Shown here: positions 1-7,894 of the stretch, piece by piece
Numbering within the stretch: the stretch's first letter is position 1
Layout of the letters: the number at the start of each line of letters is the position of its first letter
Translations under genes and position numbers: made by a program
The notes under the pieces: model-generated
Databases searched by the model: none
What the model was told of the DNA's origin: nothing
What the model saw: the letters and a program-made list of their open reading frames with translations, nothing else
Assembly: GCA_002409595.1 (NCBI GenBank)
Contig: DHNQ01000003.1
Location: 1 to 64,000 of the forward strand
Reading direction: 5' to 3'
DNA: 64,000 bases
Source of the DNA: Dysgonomonas sp. UBA5412
GTDB taxonomy: Bacteria > Bacteroidota > Bacteroidia > Bacteroidales > Dysgonomonadaceae

Positions 1-824
1 CCGGTATTACCTATTTCCTCAATATTAGATAATACAACACTATCTGATAATTTTAATTGTTTAGCTACGTTTCTTAATATTCTTTTATTAGCTTGATGTC
101 CAATGAAGAAAGATAGATCTTCTAATGTATATCCTGAGTCTTCTACTATATTTTTTGTGTTTTGTGCAATATAGTTACAAGCATGTATGAATACATCTTT
201 GCCATAAGGCATTTGTAAACCTGATTTTTGAGGTTCAAGAAAAACTCCTTTAGGTCCCATTCCTATATGTCCTAGACCTTGACTTGTAATATCTAGTACT
301 TCTGCTTCATTTTTGTTATACGATGTATTGGATAGGAAAAAAGCAACAGCTCCATCACCCCAAAGGTGTCCAGATATACGATCTGCATCATCGGAATAAG
401 TTGAATTTCGGTCAGCGCATATCAGAAGGGCTTTTGAAGATATTTCTGATGATAGAAATGTATATATAATTTCCATTGCATTTATTGCTGAAGAACATGC
501 TGATGAAATTTGAAATACTTTAGCATTTTCTATATTGTATTCACGCTGGATATGATGCCCAACGGTAGCTATTGTATCTGATGGAGTATAGGATGCAAAT
601 ATGATTAAATCTATTTCTCTAATATCATAAGGCAATTTAGGAAGTGCATCGGCAACTGCTCTACTGCACATATACTCTATCGTTTCGCTATCTTTTGCTC
701 TTGATCTGGTTTGTATACCTGTTCTTTGTAAAATCCAATCACTGCTTAAACCGTTTACTTGAGAGAAATAGTCATTGGGTATTCTTGTCGTAGGGATATA
801 ATATCCTGTTGTATTGATGTACAT
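1..824 (-). CDS. 3-oxoacyl-ACP synthase III (FabH-like), C-terminus beyond left edge
   Basis: Thiolase-fold condensing enzyme that would start or extend acyl chains on acyl carrier protein in the cytoplasm. The visible N-terminal ~274 residues begin MYINTTGYYIPTTRIPND at the ATG at 824. The catalytic cysteine lies in SSACSSA (about residue 110). The histidine is in GHQANKR and the asparagine in the NTG at the window edge, so the Cys-His-Asn triad of KAS III enzymes is complete. It lies 102 bases after a phospholipase A gene on the same strand, so its substrate may be an acyl group from lipid turnover, which is inference. It could be housekeeping FabH or a paralogue of the DarB or aryl-polyene type. 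The family is certain; the exact role is not. Confidence 0.88.
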   Translation of the reverse strand, partial: MYINTTGYYIPTTRIPNDYFSQVNGLSSDWILQRTGIQTRSRAKDSETIEYMCSRAVADALPKLPYDIREIDLIIFASYTPSDTIATVGHHIQREYNIENAKVFQISSACSSAINAMEIIYTFLSSEISSKALLICADRNSTYSDDADRISGHLWGDGAVAFFLSNTSYNKNEAEVLDITSQGLGHIGMGPKGVFLEPQKSGLQMPYGKDVFIHACNYIAQNTKNIVEDSGYTLEDLSFFIGHQANKRILRNVAKQLKLSDSVVLSNIEEIGNT

Positions 825-904
825 ATTCAATATTTTTATTTATCCTTTATTGATTCTACGTTTAACCAACGTATTTGATTCTTTTGTAAAGTTTATTTTA
901 AGGG

Positions 905-922
905 TAGTATAGTTGTATACTA
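905..922. repeat. short inverted repeat before the KAS III gene
   Basis: TAGTATA, a 4-base spacer GTTG, then TATACTA: perfect 7-base arms just downstream of the phospholipase gene and 81 bases upstream of the KAS III start. It could be an operator or a weak processing hairpin. It is AT-rich and short, so chance is possible. Confidence 0.3.
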
Positions 923-926
923 TTTA

Positions 927-1826
927 CTAGAATATACTGTAAAAGTCAGGTTTTATACATATTCCTACACGTACATTCATTGTGTATTTATTATAATCTA
1001 TTAAACTTTCTCCATATCCATTATACATTCTTGCAAAAATATATTGGTTTGCTTTTTCCGATATTCTAAAACTTGCTGTCAGTACGGTATTGATATTTCC
1101 AAAACCTTTTCTCGGATTGATATCTGCCGACAACCACCATTTATGTTTATAACTTACATAATTAATAGATATATATCCCAATCCTCTGTAGTCTAGTAAA
1201 TCATGGTTATTTTCTCCGTCTACATACGGAATCCAAAATTCACCGGAAAGATTAAATCTTGCATTAAAATAATATTTCATTGATAGACTGAGATAATTCC
1301 AACTTCTTGAATCATCTCCATCTCTACCATTAGATTCATGTTTTATCTGGGCAAAGGCTGCTCCAACAAGTTTTTTGTCATGTATTATGTATTTTCCTAA
1401 ACCTAATCCCGGATTATAATTGGTATCTCTAAATGGACTGGATTCGCTATAAATATCCCAAAATGATTTTTGTGTATAAGTCAAATAAAGAAATGTTTTG
1501 AATGGTAATACACTCTTTGTCAGACGTTGTCTTATACTTACTTGAAATGATGCATCTGCTGATTCATTTGTTATTTTCTCATTGAGAGGAACACCTGTTA
1601 CAAAATAAGTATCTCTGTAAACAGCAAAAGACGGAAGTCTATCTGCTAACTTGATTGTTTCGTCTTCAGAGATGTTTAGATGTCTAGGTCTGAAGATACG
1701 CGAATCTTCCATTGCTGCATTGTATTGTCTACGAATTGTATCATTATCCATCAATATGATATCTTCTTGAGCTATTGCAGATAATGAGAATATAGATAAG
1801 AATAAAAGTATATATATTTTAAACAT
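927..1826 (-). CDS. pldA: Outer-membrane phospholipase A (OMPLA/PldA family)
   Basis: Calcium-dependent outer-membrane beta-barrel that hydrolyses acyl chains of phospholipids that have reached the outer leaflet. The first ~19 residues are a signal peptide ending in AIAQ. The family signature HESNGR is followed by SWN: His163, Ser165 and Asn177 have the same spacing (+2, +12) as the catalytic His142-Ser144-Asn156 of E. coli PldA. The remainder alternates in beta-barrel fashion and ends in an aromatic residue (phenylalanine). At 299 residues it has normal family length. It sits between a TetR gene (150 bases upstream) and a KAS III gene (102 bases downstream), all on the minus strand, suggesting a lipid-remodelling operon under TetR control. 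Function from the motif is strong; the regulation is inferred. Confidence 0.9.
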   Translation of the reverse strand: MFKIYILLFLSIFSLSAIAQEDIILMDNDTIRRQYNAAMEDSRIFRPRHLNISEDETIKLADRLPSFAVYRDTYFVTGVPLNEKITNESADASFQVSIRQRLTKSVLPFKTFLYLTYTQKSFWDIYSESSPFRDTNYNPGLGLGKYIIHDKKLVGAAFAQIKHESNGRDGDDSRSWNYLSLSMKYYFNARFNLSGEFWIPYVDGENNHDLLDYRGLGYISINYVSYKHKWWLSADINPRKGFGNINTVLTASFRISEKANQYIFARMYNGYGESLIDYNKYTMNVRVGICIKPDFYSIF

Positions 1827-1976
1827 AGATTTTTGTTGTTATATCATTCTTTTTATTAATATATTTTGTAATAAGAAGAAATTTAGTTGAAATAAGGAAA
1901 AAATAATTTATAAATTCCTTCTTATATTATATATCTTCATGTTTGCGATGAAGATTTATCTTTTTTTATCAAAAAA

Positions 1977-2597
1977 TTATATTTTAACTAAATTGTATAG
2001 ATAATCCATTACTTGTTTCTTCTTATCTATTTCATTTAATAAATTTATCCTGAAATGCGCTTCATCACAATTAGTATTACTATCTGAAGATTCTTTTATA
2101 TTTATGTTGTTGAACATAATGCACATAATATCAATATCGATATCCTCTCTTATTTGCTTACATTCAATGCTTTTTATCAATGCTTTTTTCCATAATGATA
2201 ATAACTGTGTGTGAATTGCTTTAAAGTGAAATATAAAATCGGGATAATGTTTTGCAGCTTGTATAATTAATGCTGTATAATTAAGAAAAGCCATATGAGT
2301 AATACCTGATCTTGTAAATACTCTGACAATTAATTTATTCCTTCGATGCAACTTTTCTAATAATTCTGAAACAGTAAGATCGTCTTCTATATTTAAAAGT
2401 ATCTTATTATATACTCTAAAAAAATATTCGTCGACGACTGCTATAAATAGATCTTCTTTATTTTTGAAATATCTGTACATAGCTCCTCTGGACATTTCTA
2501 GTTCTTTTTGTAATACAGAGATAGAGGCACTATCATAGCCTTTATTCATAAAAACGTCAAACGCTCTTCTTATTATATATTCTCTACTATATTTCAT
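1977..2597 (-). CDS. TetR/AcrR family transcriptional regulator
   Basis: 206-residue one-component repressor. The N-terminal helix-turn-helix spans about residues 8-55, with the family hallmark SRGAMYRYFKNKEDLF. The C-terminal ligand-binding region (60-206) is helical and, as usual, not diagnostic of the ligand. A perfect 16-base palindrome lies 18 bases upstream of the ATG and probably mediates autoregulation. The genes following on the same strand encode a phospholipase A and a KAS III, so fatty acids or acyl-CoA are reasonable ligands to suspect (inference). It resembles the second TetR at 13.8-14.4 kb in the helix-turn-helix. Confidence 0.88.
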   Translation of the reverse strand: MKYSREYIIRRAFDVFMNKGYDSASISVLQKELEMSRGAMYRYFKNKEDLFIAVVDEYFFRVYNKILLNIEDDLTVSELLEKLHRRNKLIVRVFTRSGITHMAFLNYTALIIQAAKHYPDFIFHFKAIHTQLLSLWKKALIKSIECKQIREDIDIDIMCIMFNNINIKESSDSNTNCDEAHFRINLLNEIDKKKQVMDYLYNLVKI

Positions 2598-2614
2598 TTA
2601 TAAATCCTATAATT

Positions 2615-2630
2615 GTGAACGATCGTTCAC
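2615..2630. promoter_or_regulatory. Perfect 16-bp palindrome, probable TetR operator
   Basis: GTGAACGATCGTTCAC is its own reverse complement and lies just upstream of the TetR start at 2597. The core GAAC-N4-GTTC recurs in the two palindromes around the second TetR gene (13767 and 14415), which supports an operator role. Confidence 0.72.
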
Positions 2631-2809
2631 GGTGCAAAATTGCAATTTTATATTTGAATACATATTATTTAAAACGTTAAAAATATTTGAAGAATTTACT
2701 TTCTGGATAAATGTTTGTAATAGAGATGATCTCGACTTAATATGCCTTTTATATATAACTTCTTTTTGTGTTATTTAGAATATCCTTTTTTATATTCTTC
2801 TATTATTCG

Positions 2810-2817
2810 TTACTTTG
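2810..2817 (+). promoter_or_regulatory. Candidate -7 box for the RNase H gene
   Basis: TTACTTTG matches the Bacteroidetes -7 consensus TANNTTTG at seven of eight positions. It lies 37 bases before the GTG at 2855, which would leave the in-frame codons upstream of 2855 largely outside the transcript and so supports the GTG start. Confidence 0.4.
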
Positions 2818-2854
2818 CATCTTTAATATATTAGACATTAAAGATAAGATTTCA

Positions 2855-3478
2855 GTGGCAAAGAAAAATTTCTATGTGGTGTGGAATGGTATAAAACCCG
2901 GAGTATATTCTACTTGGAACGAAGCGAAGGTTCAAGTAGAAGGATATGATGGGGCTATCTATAAATCTTTCCCTAACGAGGAGTTGGCTAAACAAGCTTT
3001 TAATGATAATCCGTGGTTATATGTAGGGAAAAAGGCAGAAAAGAAAAAAGTGTCAATACAGAATATACAGGAAATAGTAAAGGATAGTTTAGCCGTGGAT
3101 GCAGCTTGTAGTGGAAATCCGGGATTGCTCGAATACAGAGGAGTTTATGTGTTAACTGGTGAACAGATATTTCATCAAGGCCCATTTGAGAAGGGGACTA
3201 ATAATATCGGAGAATTTTTAGCATTGGTTCATGGATTAGCTTTATTGAAACAGAAAAAATCAAATATTCCTATTTATTCAGATAGTGTTAATGCTATAAA
3301 ATGGGTAAAGGATAAGAAATGTAAGACTAAATTGGAGTGTATTCCAGAGAATCAGTCTTTGTTTTATATGATAGAACGAGCCGAAAAATGGCTTAAAGAA
3401 AATTCATATACAACGCGGATTATTAAATGGAAAACGGATGAATGGGGTGAAATCCCTGCCGATTTTGGGCGTAAATGA
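2855..3478 (+). CDS. rnhA: Ribonuclease H family protein with N-terminal viroplasmin/hybrid-binding domain
   Basis: Cleaves RNA in RNA-DNA hybrids in the cytoplasm. Residues 1-50 form the hybrid-binding (caulimovirus viroplasmin-like) domain, beginning AKKNFYVVWNGIKPGVYSTW after the start codon. The catalytic RNase H domain is C-terminal, with Asp82 in VDAACSGNPG, Glu120 in NIGEFLAL, Asp143 in YSDS and Asp203 near the end, giving the complete DEDD set. I place the start at GTG 2855 because homologues begin at the viroplasmin motif and a promoter element falls inside the longer reading frame; an in-frame start at 2768 would add a hydrophobic leader foreign to this family. 207 residues. It is followed by a strong hairpin terminator. 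Confidence 0.86.
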   Translation: MAKKNFYVVWNGIKPGVYSTWNEAKVQVEGYDGAIYKSFPNEELAKQAFNDNPWLYVGKKAEKKKVSIQNIQEIVKDSLAVDAACSGNPGLLEYRGVYVLTGEQIFHQGPFEKGTNNIGEFLALVHGLALLKQKKSNIPIYSDSVNAIKWVKDKKCKTKLECIPENQSLFYMIERAEKWLKENSYTTRIIKWKTDEWGEIPADFGRK

Positions 3479-3510
3479 TTTTTATATTTCATTATTATAT
3501 TCGAAATAAA

Positions 3511-3545
3511 AAAGCAGGCTGATAATAATATCAGTCTGCTTTTTC
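3511..3545. terminator. Hairpin terminator between convergent genes
   Basis: Arms GCAGGCTGAT and ATCAGTCTGC (one G-T pair) flanked by A and T runs on the two sides. It can serve both the RNase H gene on the plus strand and the sigma-factor gene on the minus strand. Confidence 0.8.
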
Positions 3546-3566
3546 TATAAATTAAAGAATTTTGTA

Positions 3567-4100
3567 CTATTCTCTATCTTGATATTTATAGTCAGCCAAA
3601 AGTTCTTGAAGTCGTTTTCTGGCAAAGAATATTCTACTCTTCACAGTTCCGATAGGAAGTCCTAGCTGTTGAGCTATTTCTTCGTATTTGAAGCCGGATA
3701 CATGCATTGTGAATGGTACTTTGTACTCATTTGTAAAACTGTTAATAACTCTTGATATTTCAGAAACAGTGTATGCTCCCTCTGGAGTATCAAAGCCCGA
3801 ATCTTGAGGCATATTTAAATGATATAAGTTCTCAGTTTGGTCAATCATTGTTTGACTGCGAACTACACGTCGATAATTATTTACAAATATATTGTGCATA
3901 ATTGTAAACACCCATCCTTTGAAGTTTACGTTCTCGTAATATTTTTCTTTGTTATCTAATGCCCTGAGAGTTGTTTCTTGTAGCAAATCTTTTGCCTCTT
4001 CTCTGTTTGATGTTAGAGTAAGAGCAAAATTCATCATGTTATTTTGCAAGTCTATCAACTTGTCTTCAAATCCTTTGTTGTTATCTAGTGTTGCCATCAT
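3567..4100 (-). CDS. RNA polymerase sigma-70 family (ECF-type) sigma factor
   Basis: 177-residue two-domain sigma factor. Region 2 (about 20-90) contains EEAKDLLQETTLRAL and the promoter-melting segment NFKGWVFTIMHNIFVNNYRR. Region 4 (about 120-172) contains YEEIAQQLGLPIGTVKSRIF, a helix-turn-helix that reads the -35 element. There are two consecutive ATG codons at 4100 and 4097; either may start. No anti-sigma gene is adjacent and the gene stands alone, like the constitutively expressed, conserved ECF sigma factor seen in many Bacteroidales. Its regulon cannot be read from the sequence. Confidence 0.88.
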   Translation of the reverse strand: MMATLDNNKGFEDKLIDLQNNMMNFALTLTSNREEAKDLLQETTLRALDNKEKYYENVNFKGWVFTIMHNIFVNNYRRVVRSQTMIDQTENLYHLNMPQDSGFDTPEGAYTVSEISRVINSFTNEYKVPFTMHVSGFKYEEIAQQLGLPIGTVKSRIFFARKRLQELLADYKYQDRE

Positions 4101-4194
4101 TATAAAGTATTAAGTTGGCTAAAATTAGTGTTTATTATAGTTGCAACATATTTCTCGTCATAAGTTAATTTTTCAGAGCTTTCTGTTGTTGTAA

Positions 4195-4202
4195 CAAAGA
4201 TA
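4195..4202 (-). promoter_or_regulatory. -7 box for the sigma-factor gene
   Basis: On the minus strand this reads TATCTTTG, a perfect TANNTTTG. It would give a leader of about 88 bases before the ATG at 4100. Confidence 0.5.
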
Positions 4203-4470
4203 TACAAAATATTGAGGTCCTTTAAATTTAGAGAAAAATGAGAGTTGAAAAAGTTAATATTAAATTATTTATATCTGTAACCATCTGATTATTAGTGTAT
4301 ACTTTGGTCTGTTTAATTGCTGTATCTGCTATAAATTATATCTATTAACTTAAAATAGTAATAAATTAATAAATTAACTCCCCGACAAATTGTCATTACC
4401 ATACTCTTTGGCACTTATTTTGTCAACAGAAAGTTATAGTTACAAATATACAATTAAAATTATAATAAGT
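4203..4470. other. AT-rich divergent intergenic region
   Basis: Non-coding stretch between the sigma-factor promoter and htpG. A possible -7 element for htpG (TTATTTTG at 4415-4422, one mismatch) is visible; no CIRCE-like inverted repeat or other operator was seen. Confidence 0.4.
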
Positions 4471-6360
4471 ATGCAACAGAATGGAAAAATTGGGGTTACT
4501 ACTGAGAATATTTTCCCAATTATAAAGAAATTTTTATACAGTGATCATGAGATTTTTCTTAGAGAATTGGTGTCTAATGCTGTAGATGCTTCTCAAAAAC
4601 TAAAGACTTATTCGTCGTTGGGGGAATTCAAAGGTGAGCTTGGTGAATTAAAGGTTTCTGTTAAAATAGATAAAGAGAATGGAACCATAACAATCTCTGA
4701 TAGAGGTATTGGTATGACAAATGAAGAAATAGACAAATACATAAATCAAATTGCCTTTTCTTCAGCTAATGAGTTCTTAGACAAATATCAAAAAGATGCT
4801 AATTCTATCATCGGGCACTTCGGATTAGGTTTTTATTCAGCATTTATGGTTTCTAAAAAAGTAGAAATCATTACTAAATCTTTCAAAGAAGGATCTCAGG
4901 CGATAAAATGGAGTTGTGATGGTTCACCTGAATATACAATAGATTTAATCGAAAAAGAGGATCGTGGAACTGACATTATTTTATACATTGATGATGAAAA
5001 TAAGAATTTTCTTGAAACATCGGAGATAGACAAATTACTCAAGAAATATTGTCGCTTCTTGCCTGTGCCAATCATTTTTGGAAAAAAGACTGAATGGAAA
5101 GATGGAAAATCTATAGAAACTGATGAAGATAATGTAATAAACGATACAAATCCTCTTTGGACTCGTAAACCATCTGAGTTGAAAGACGAAGATTATAAGA
5201 AATTTTATCAGGAACTGTATCCGTTTTCTGATGAACCGATGTTTTGGATACATCTAAATGTAGACTATCCTTTCAAATTGACAGGTATTCTTTATTTTCC
5301 TCAGATAAAGAGTAATGTGGATATGAATCGCAACAAAATACAGCTATACAGCAATCAAGTTTTTGTTACAGACTCGGTAGAAGGCATTGTTCCCGAATTT
5401 TTAACCTTGATGCACGGAGTTTTAGATTCGCCGGATATCCCTCTTAATGTATCACGTTCTTATTTGCAAAGTGACCATAATGTGAAAAAAATCTCAAATC
5501 ACATTACAAAAAAGGTGGCTGACCGATTGGAAGATATTTTCAAGAATAATAGGACTCAATTTGAAGAAAAATGGGACAGTCTTAAGCTGTTTGTAGAATA
5601 TGGTATGCTGACCGATGATAAATTTTATGAACGTGCTAATAAGTTTTGCTTACTGAAAAATACTGATGGAAAGGTATTTACCTTCGAAGAATATAAGACT
5701 TTGATCTCAGCTAACCAAACAGATAAAGACGGTAATTTAATCTATTTGTATTCAAGCAACAAAGACGAGCAGTATTCATATATAAGTACAGCAAAAGATA
5801 GAGGTTATGATGTAATTCTTTTTGATGGTCAATTAGACGTACACATGGCAGGAATGCTCGAACAAAAATTAGAAAAGAGTAAATTTGTTAGAGTAGACAG
5901 TGATACAATTGACAATCTTATCTTAAAAGAGGATACGAAAGAGGTCGATCTTACTGATAAACAAAAAGAAGAATTGAATGAAGCCTTTACTTCCCAATTA
6001 CCTAAACTAGAGAAGACCGATTTTACTTTAGATTATAAAGCTTTAGGTGATAAGGCTCAACCAATACAAATTACTCAAAACGAATTTATGCGGCGCATGA
6101 AAGAAATGTCGGCAATGCAAACCGGTATGGGTTTCTACGGTGAAATGCCAAATAACTATAATTTAGTATTAAATATAGAGCATCCACTTATCAAACAAAT
6201 AATTACAGATGTAGATGGCAAAGACAAAGATGCAGTAAGTACTTACGCTTCTCAGAATACTAATATTCGTCAGTTGATTGATTTAGCTTTACTTTCTAAT
6301 GGTATGCTTAAAGGCGAAGTGTTGAATAACTTTATAAAGAGAAATATGGAGAAAATATAA
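4471..6360 (+). CDS. htpG: Molecular chaperone HtpG (Hsp90)
   Basis: ATP-dependent cytosolic chaperone acting as a homodimer. The N-terminal GHKL ATPase domain shows FLRELVSNAVDAS (Mg/ATP-binding helix), SDRGIGMT and GHFGLGFYSAFM (ATP lid). The middle domain has the conserved LNVSRSYLQSD segment, and the C-terminal dimerisation domain follows. I choose the ATG at 4471 (MQQNGKIGVTTENIF), which matches the usual Hsp90 start and gives 629 residues; the upstream in-frame TTG at 4390 would add a 27-residue tail unlike the family. It appears monocistronic and is followed by a clear terminator. Confidence 0.95.
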   Translation: MQQNGKIGVTTENIFPIIKKFLYSDHEIFLRELVSNAVDASQKLKTYSSLGEFKGELGELKVSVKIDKENGTITISDRGIGMTNEEIDKYINQIAFSSANEFLDKYQKDANSIIGHFGLGFYSAFMVSKKVEIITKSFKEGSQAIKWSCDGSPEYTIDLIEKEDRGTDIILYIDDENKNFLETSEIDKLLKKYCRFLPVPIIFGKKTEWKDGKSIETDEDNVINDTNPLWTRKPSELKDEDYKKFYQELYPFSDEPMFWIHLNVDYPFKLTGILYFPQIKSNVDMNRNKIQLYSNQVFVTDSVEGIVPEFLTLMHGVLDSPDIPLNVSRSYLQSDHNVKKISNHITKKVADRLEDIFKNNRTQFEEKWDSLKLFVEYGMLTDDKFYERANKFCLLKNTDGKVFTFEEYKTLISANQTDKDGNLIYLYSSNKDEQYSYISTAKDRGYDVILFDGQLDVHMAGMLEQKLEKSKFVRVDSDTIDNLILKEDTKEVDLTDKQKEELNEAFTSQLPKLEKTDFTLDYKALGDKAQPIQITQNEFMRRMKEMSAMQTGMGFYGEMPNNYNLVLNIEHPLIKQIITDVDGKDKDAVSTYASQNTNIRQLIDLALLSNGMLKGEVLNNFIKRNMEKI

Positions 6361-6400
6361 TTCTCTTAATAAAGCATTTACGACTCTAATATAATAATGT

Positions 6401-6439
6401 AAAAGCAGAAGTTGATTCATATACGACACTTCTGCTTTT
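6401..6439 (+). terminator. Rho-independent terminator after htpG
   Basis: Perfect 12-base arms AAAAGCAGAAGT and ACTTCTGCTTTT with a T run beyond. Confidence 0.85.
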
Positions 6440-6566
6440 ATTTTTATATAGAAAAGAATAACTAAAGAAAAAGAAATCAAAAATATTTTTCTTAAATAAA
6501 GATTAAAATATAAACAATGATCCTTGAATATTTCTAAATTCGTATTTCATAACTTTTACTAACAAA

Positions 6567-7829
6567 ATGGAAATTGCGATTATTATTGGGCTTATACTAT
6601 TAAACGGTATTTTTTCAATGTCTGAAATAGCTGTTATATCAGCTAGGAAGTCAAGTTTGAACAGTGAGGCTAGGAGAGGAGTCAAATCTGCACAAGCAGC
6701 TATGAATCTGGCAAGCAATCCTGACCGTTTTCTCTCCACTGTTCAGGTAGGCATTACACTTATCGGTATTCTGACCGGCTTGTATTCGGGAGATGTTCTA
6801 GCTAATGACTTTGCTGAAGTGCTGGCTGGGATAGGTATTCCGGCTAATTATATACACTTGTTGGCTAAAGTTACAATTGTTATTTTGGTAACATACCTAA
6901 CTATTATTTTTGGAGAACTAGTTCCAAAGAGGATTGGATTGAGTTCTGCCGAAAAGATATCGAAGCTCATAGCATTGCCTATGCACTGGCTTTCGATAAT
7001 AGTATCTCCATTTGTTTGGATACTGACAAAAAGTACATCTCTTATCTTTAACCTATTGGGCATTAAAGATTCTACAGCAAAGGTAACCGAAGAAGAAATA
7101 AAATCTATGGTCAGAGAAGGAGCAGAAGAAGGAGAGGTGCAAGAGGTAGAGCAGAATATTGTAGAACGTGTATTCACGTTGGGTGATAGAGATTTGGAGT
7201 CTATAATGACACATCGTGGAGAAATGGTCTGGATAGATACAGATATGACAAAAGAAGAAATAGCTGAAGTTATTTCCAATCATCCTTTCGACAAATATCC
7301 TGTTGGCGATAAAGATTTAGATCATGTGGTAGGACTTGTATATTTACGCGATTTATTCAATATATTCAATAAGCAAAATTTTGATTTGAGAAGTATTGTA
7401 AGACCAGTTCATTATTTCTATGAAAATATGGAAGTATATAGTGCTTTGGCTGAAATGAAAGCAAAACATTTACAATACGCTCTCGTATGTGATGAATTTG
7501 GTACAGTTCGTGGAATTGTAACATTGAAAGATATACTGGAAGCTCTGGTCGGTACGATTTTAGATCCCCAAGAAGAACCTGATATTGTACAGCGCGAAGA
7601 TGGCAGTTGTCTTATAGATGGGCAATGCTCGTTTTATAACTTCCTTACTTATTTCAAGAAGGCAGACTTGTATTCTAAATATGAATATAATACTATAAGC
7701 GGACTAATTCTAGAAATTTTGCAACATATACCTAAAACCGGAGAAAAAATAGTTTGGAACAAATTTTCTTTTGAAATAGTAGATATGGATGGAGCCCGTA
7801 TCGATAAAGTATTAGTTTCAGAATTGTAA
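6567..7829 (+). CDS. CNNM/CorC (hemolysin-family) membrane protein with CBS pair
   Basis: 420-residue inner-membrane protein of the family linked to Mg2+/Co2+ transport or resistance. The DUF21/CNNM domain (about 1-185) has several hydrophobic segments, including the start MEIAIIIGLILLNGIFSMSE. It is followed by two CBS motifs (about 205-330, including FDKYPVGDKDLDHVVGLVYL) that bind adenine nucleotides, and a C-terminal CorC_HlyC domain (about 345-420). The older name hemolysin is misleading. It is flanked by terminators on both sides and is a single transcription unit. Confidence 0.88.
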   Translation: MEIAIIIGLILLNGIFSMSEIAVISARKSSLNSEARRGVKSAQAAMNLASNPDRFLSTVQVGITLIGILTGLYSGDVLANDFAEVLAGIGIPANYIHLLAKVTIVILVTYLTIIFGELVPKRIGLSSAEKISKLIALPMHWLSIIVSPFVWILTKSTSLIFNLLGIKDSTAKVTEEEIKSMVREGAEEGEVQEVEQNIVERVFTLGDRDLESIMTHRGEMVWIDTDMTKEEIAEVISNHPFDKYPVGDKDLDHVVGLVYLRDLFNIFNKQNFDLRSIVRPVHYFYENMEVYSALAEMKAKHLQYALVCDEFGTVRGIVTLKDILEALVGTILDPQEEPDIVQREDGSCLIDGQCSFYNFLTYFKKADLYSKYEYNTISGLILEILQHIPKTGEKIVWNKFSFEIVDMDGARIDKVLVSEL

Positions 7830-7847
7830 TTTATTTTTTAGAATAAA

Positions 7848-7877
7848 AAAAGAGACAGGTTTTAGCCTGTCTCTTTT
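7848..7877. terminator. Bidirectional terminator
   Basis: AAAAGAGACAGG, loop TTTTAG, CCTGTCTCTTTT. It lies between the CNNM gene and the convergent SusD gene. Confidence 0.85.
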
Positions 7878-7894
7878 ATTTATAGATTATCTAT

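Noticed and set aside
2768..2854. Hydrophobic N-terminal extension of the RNase H as a membrane anchor
   Set aside because: Homologues begin at the viroplasmin motif and a -7 promoter element lies inside the extension.
4390..4470. TTG start giving a longer HtpG
   Set aside because: The extra residues are unlike Hsp90 N-termini; ATG 4471 fits the family.
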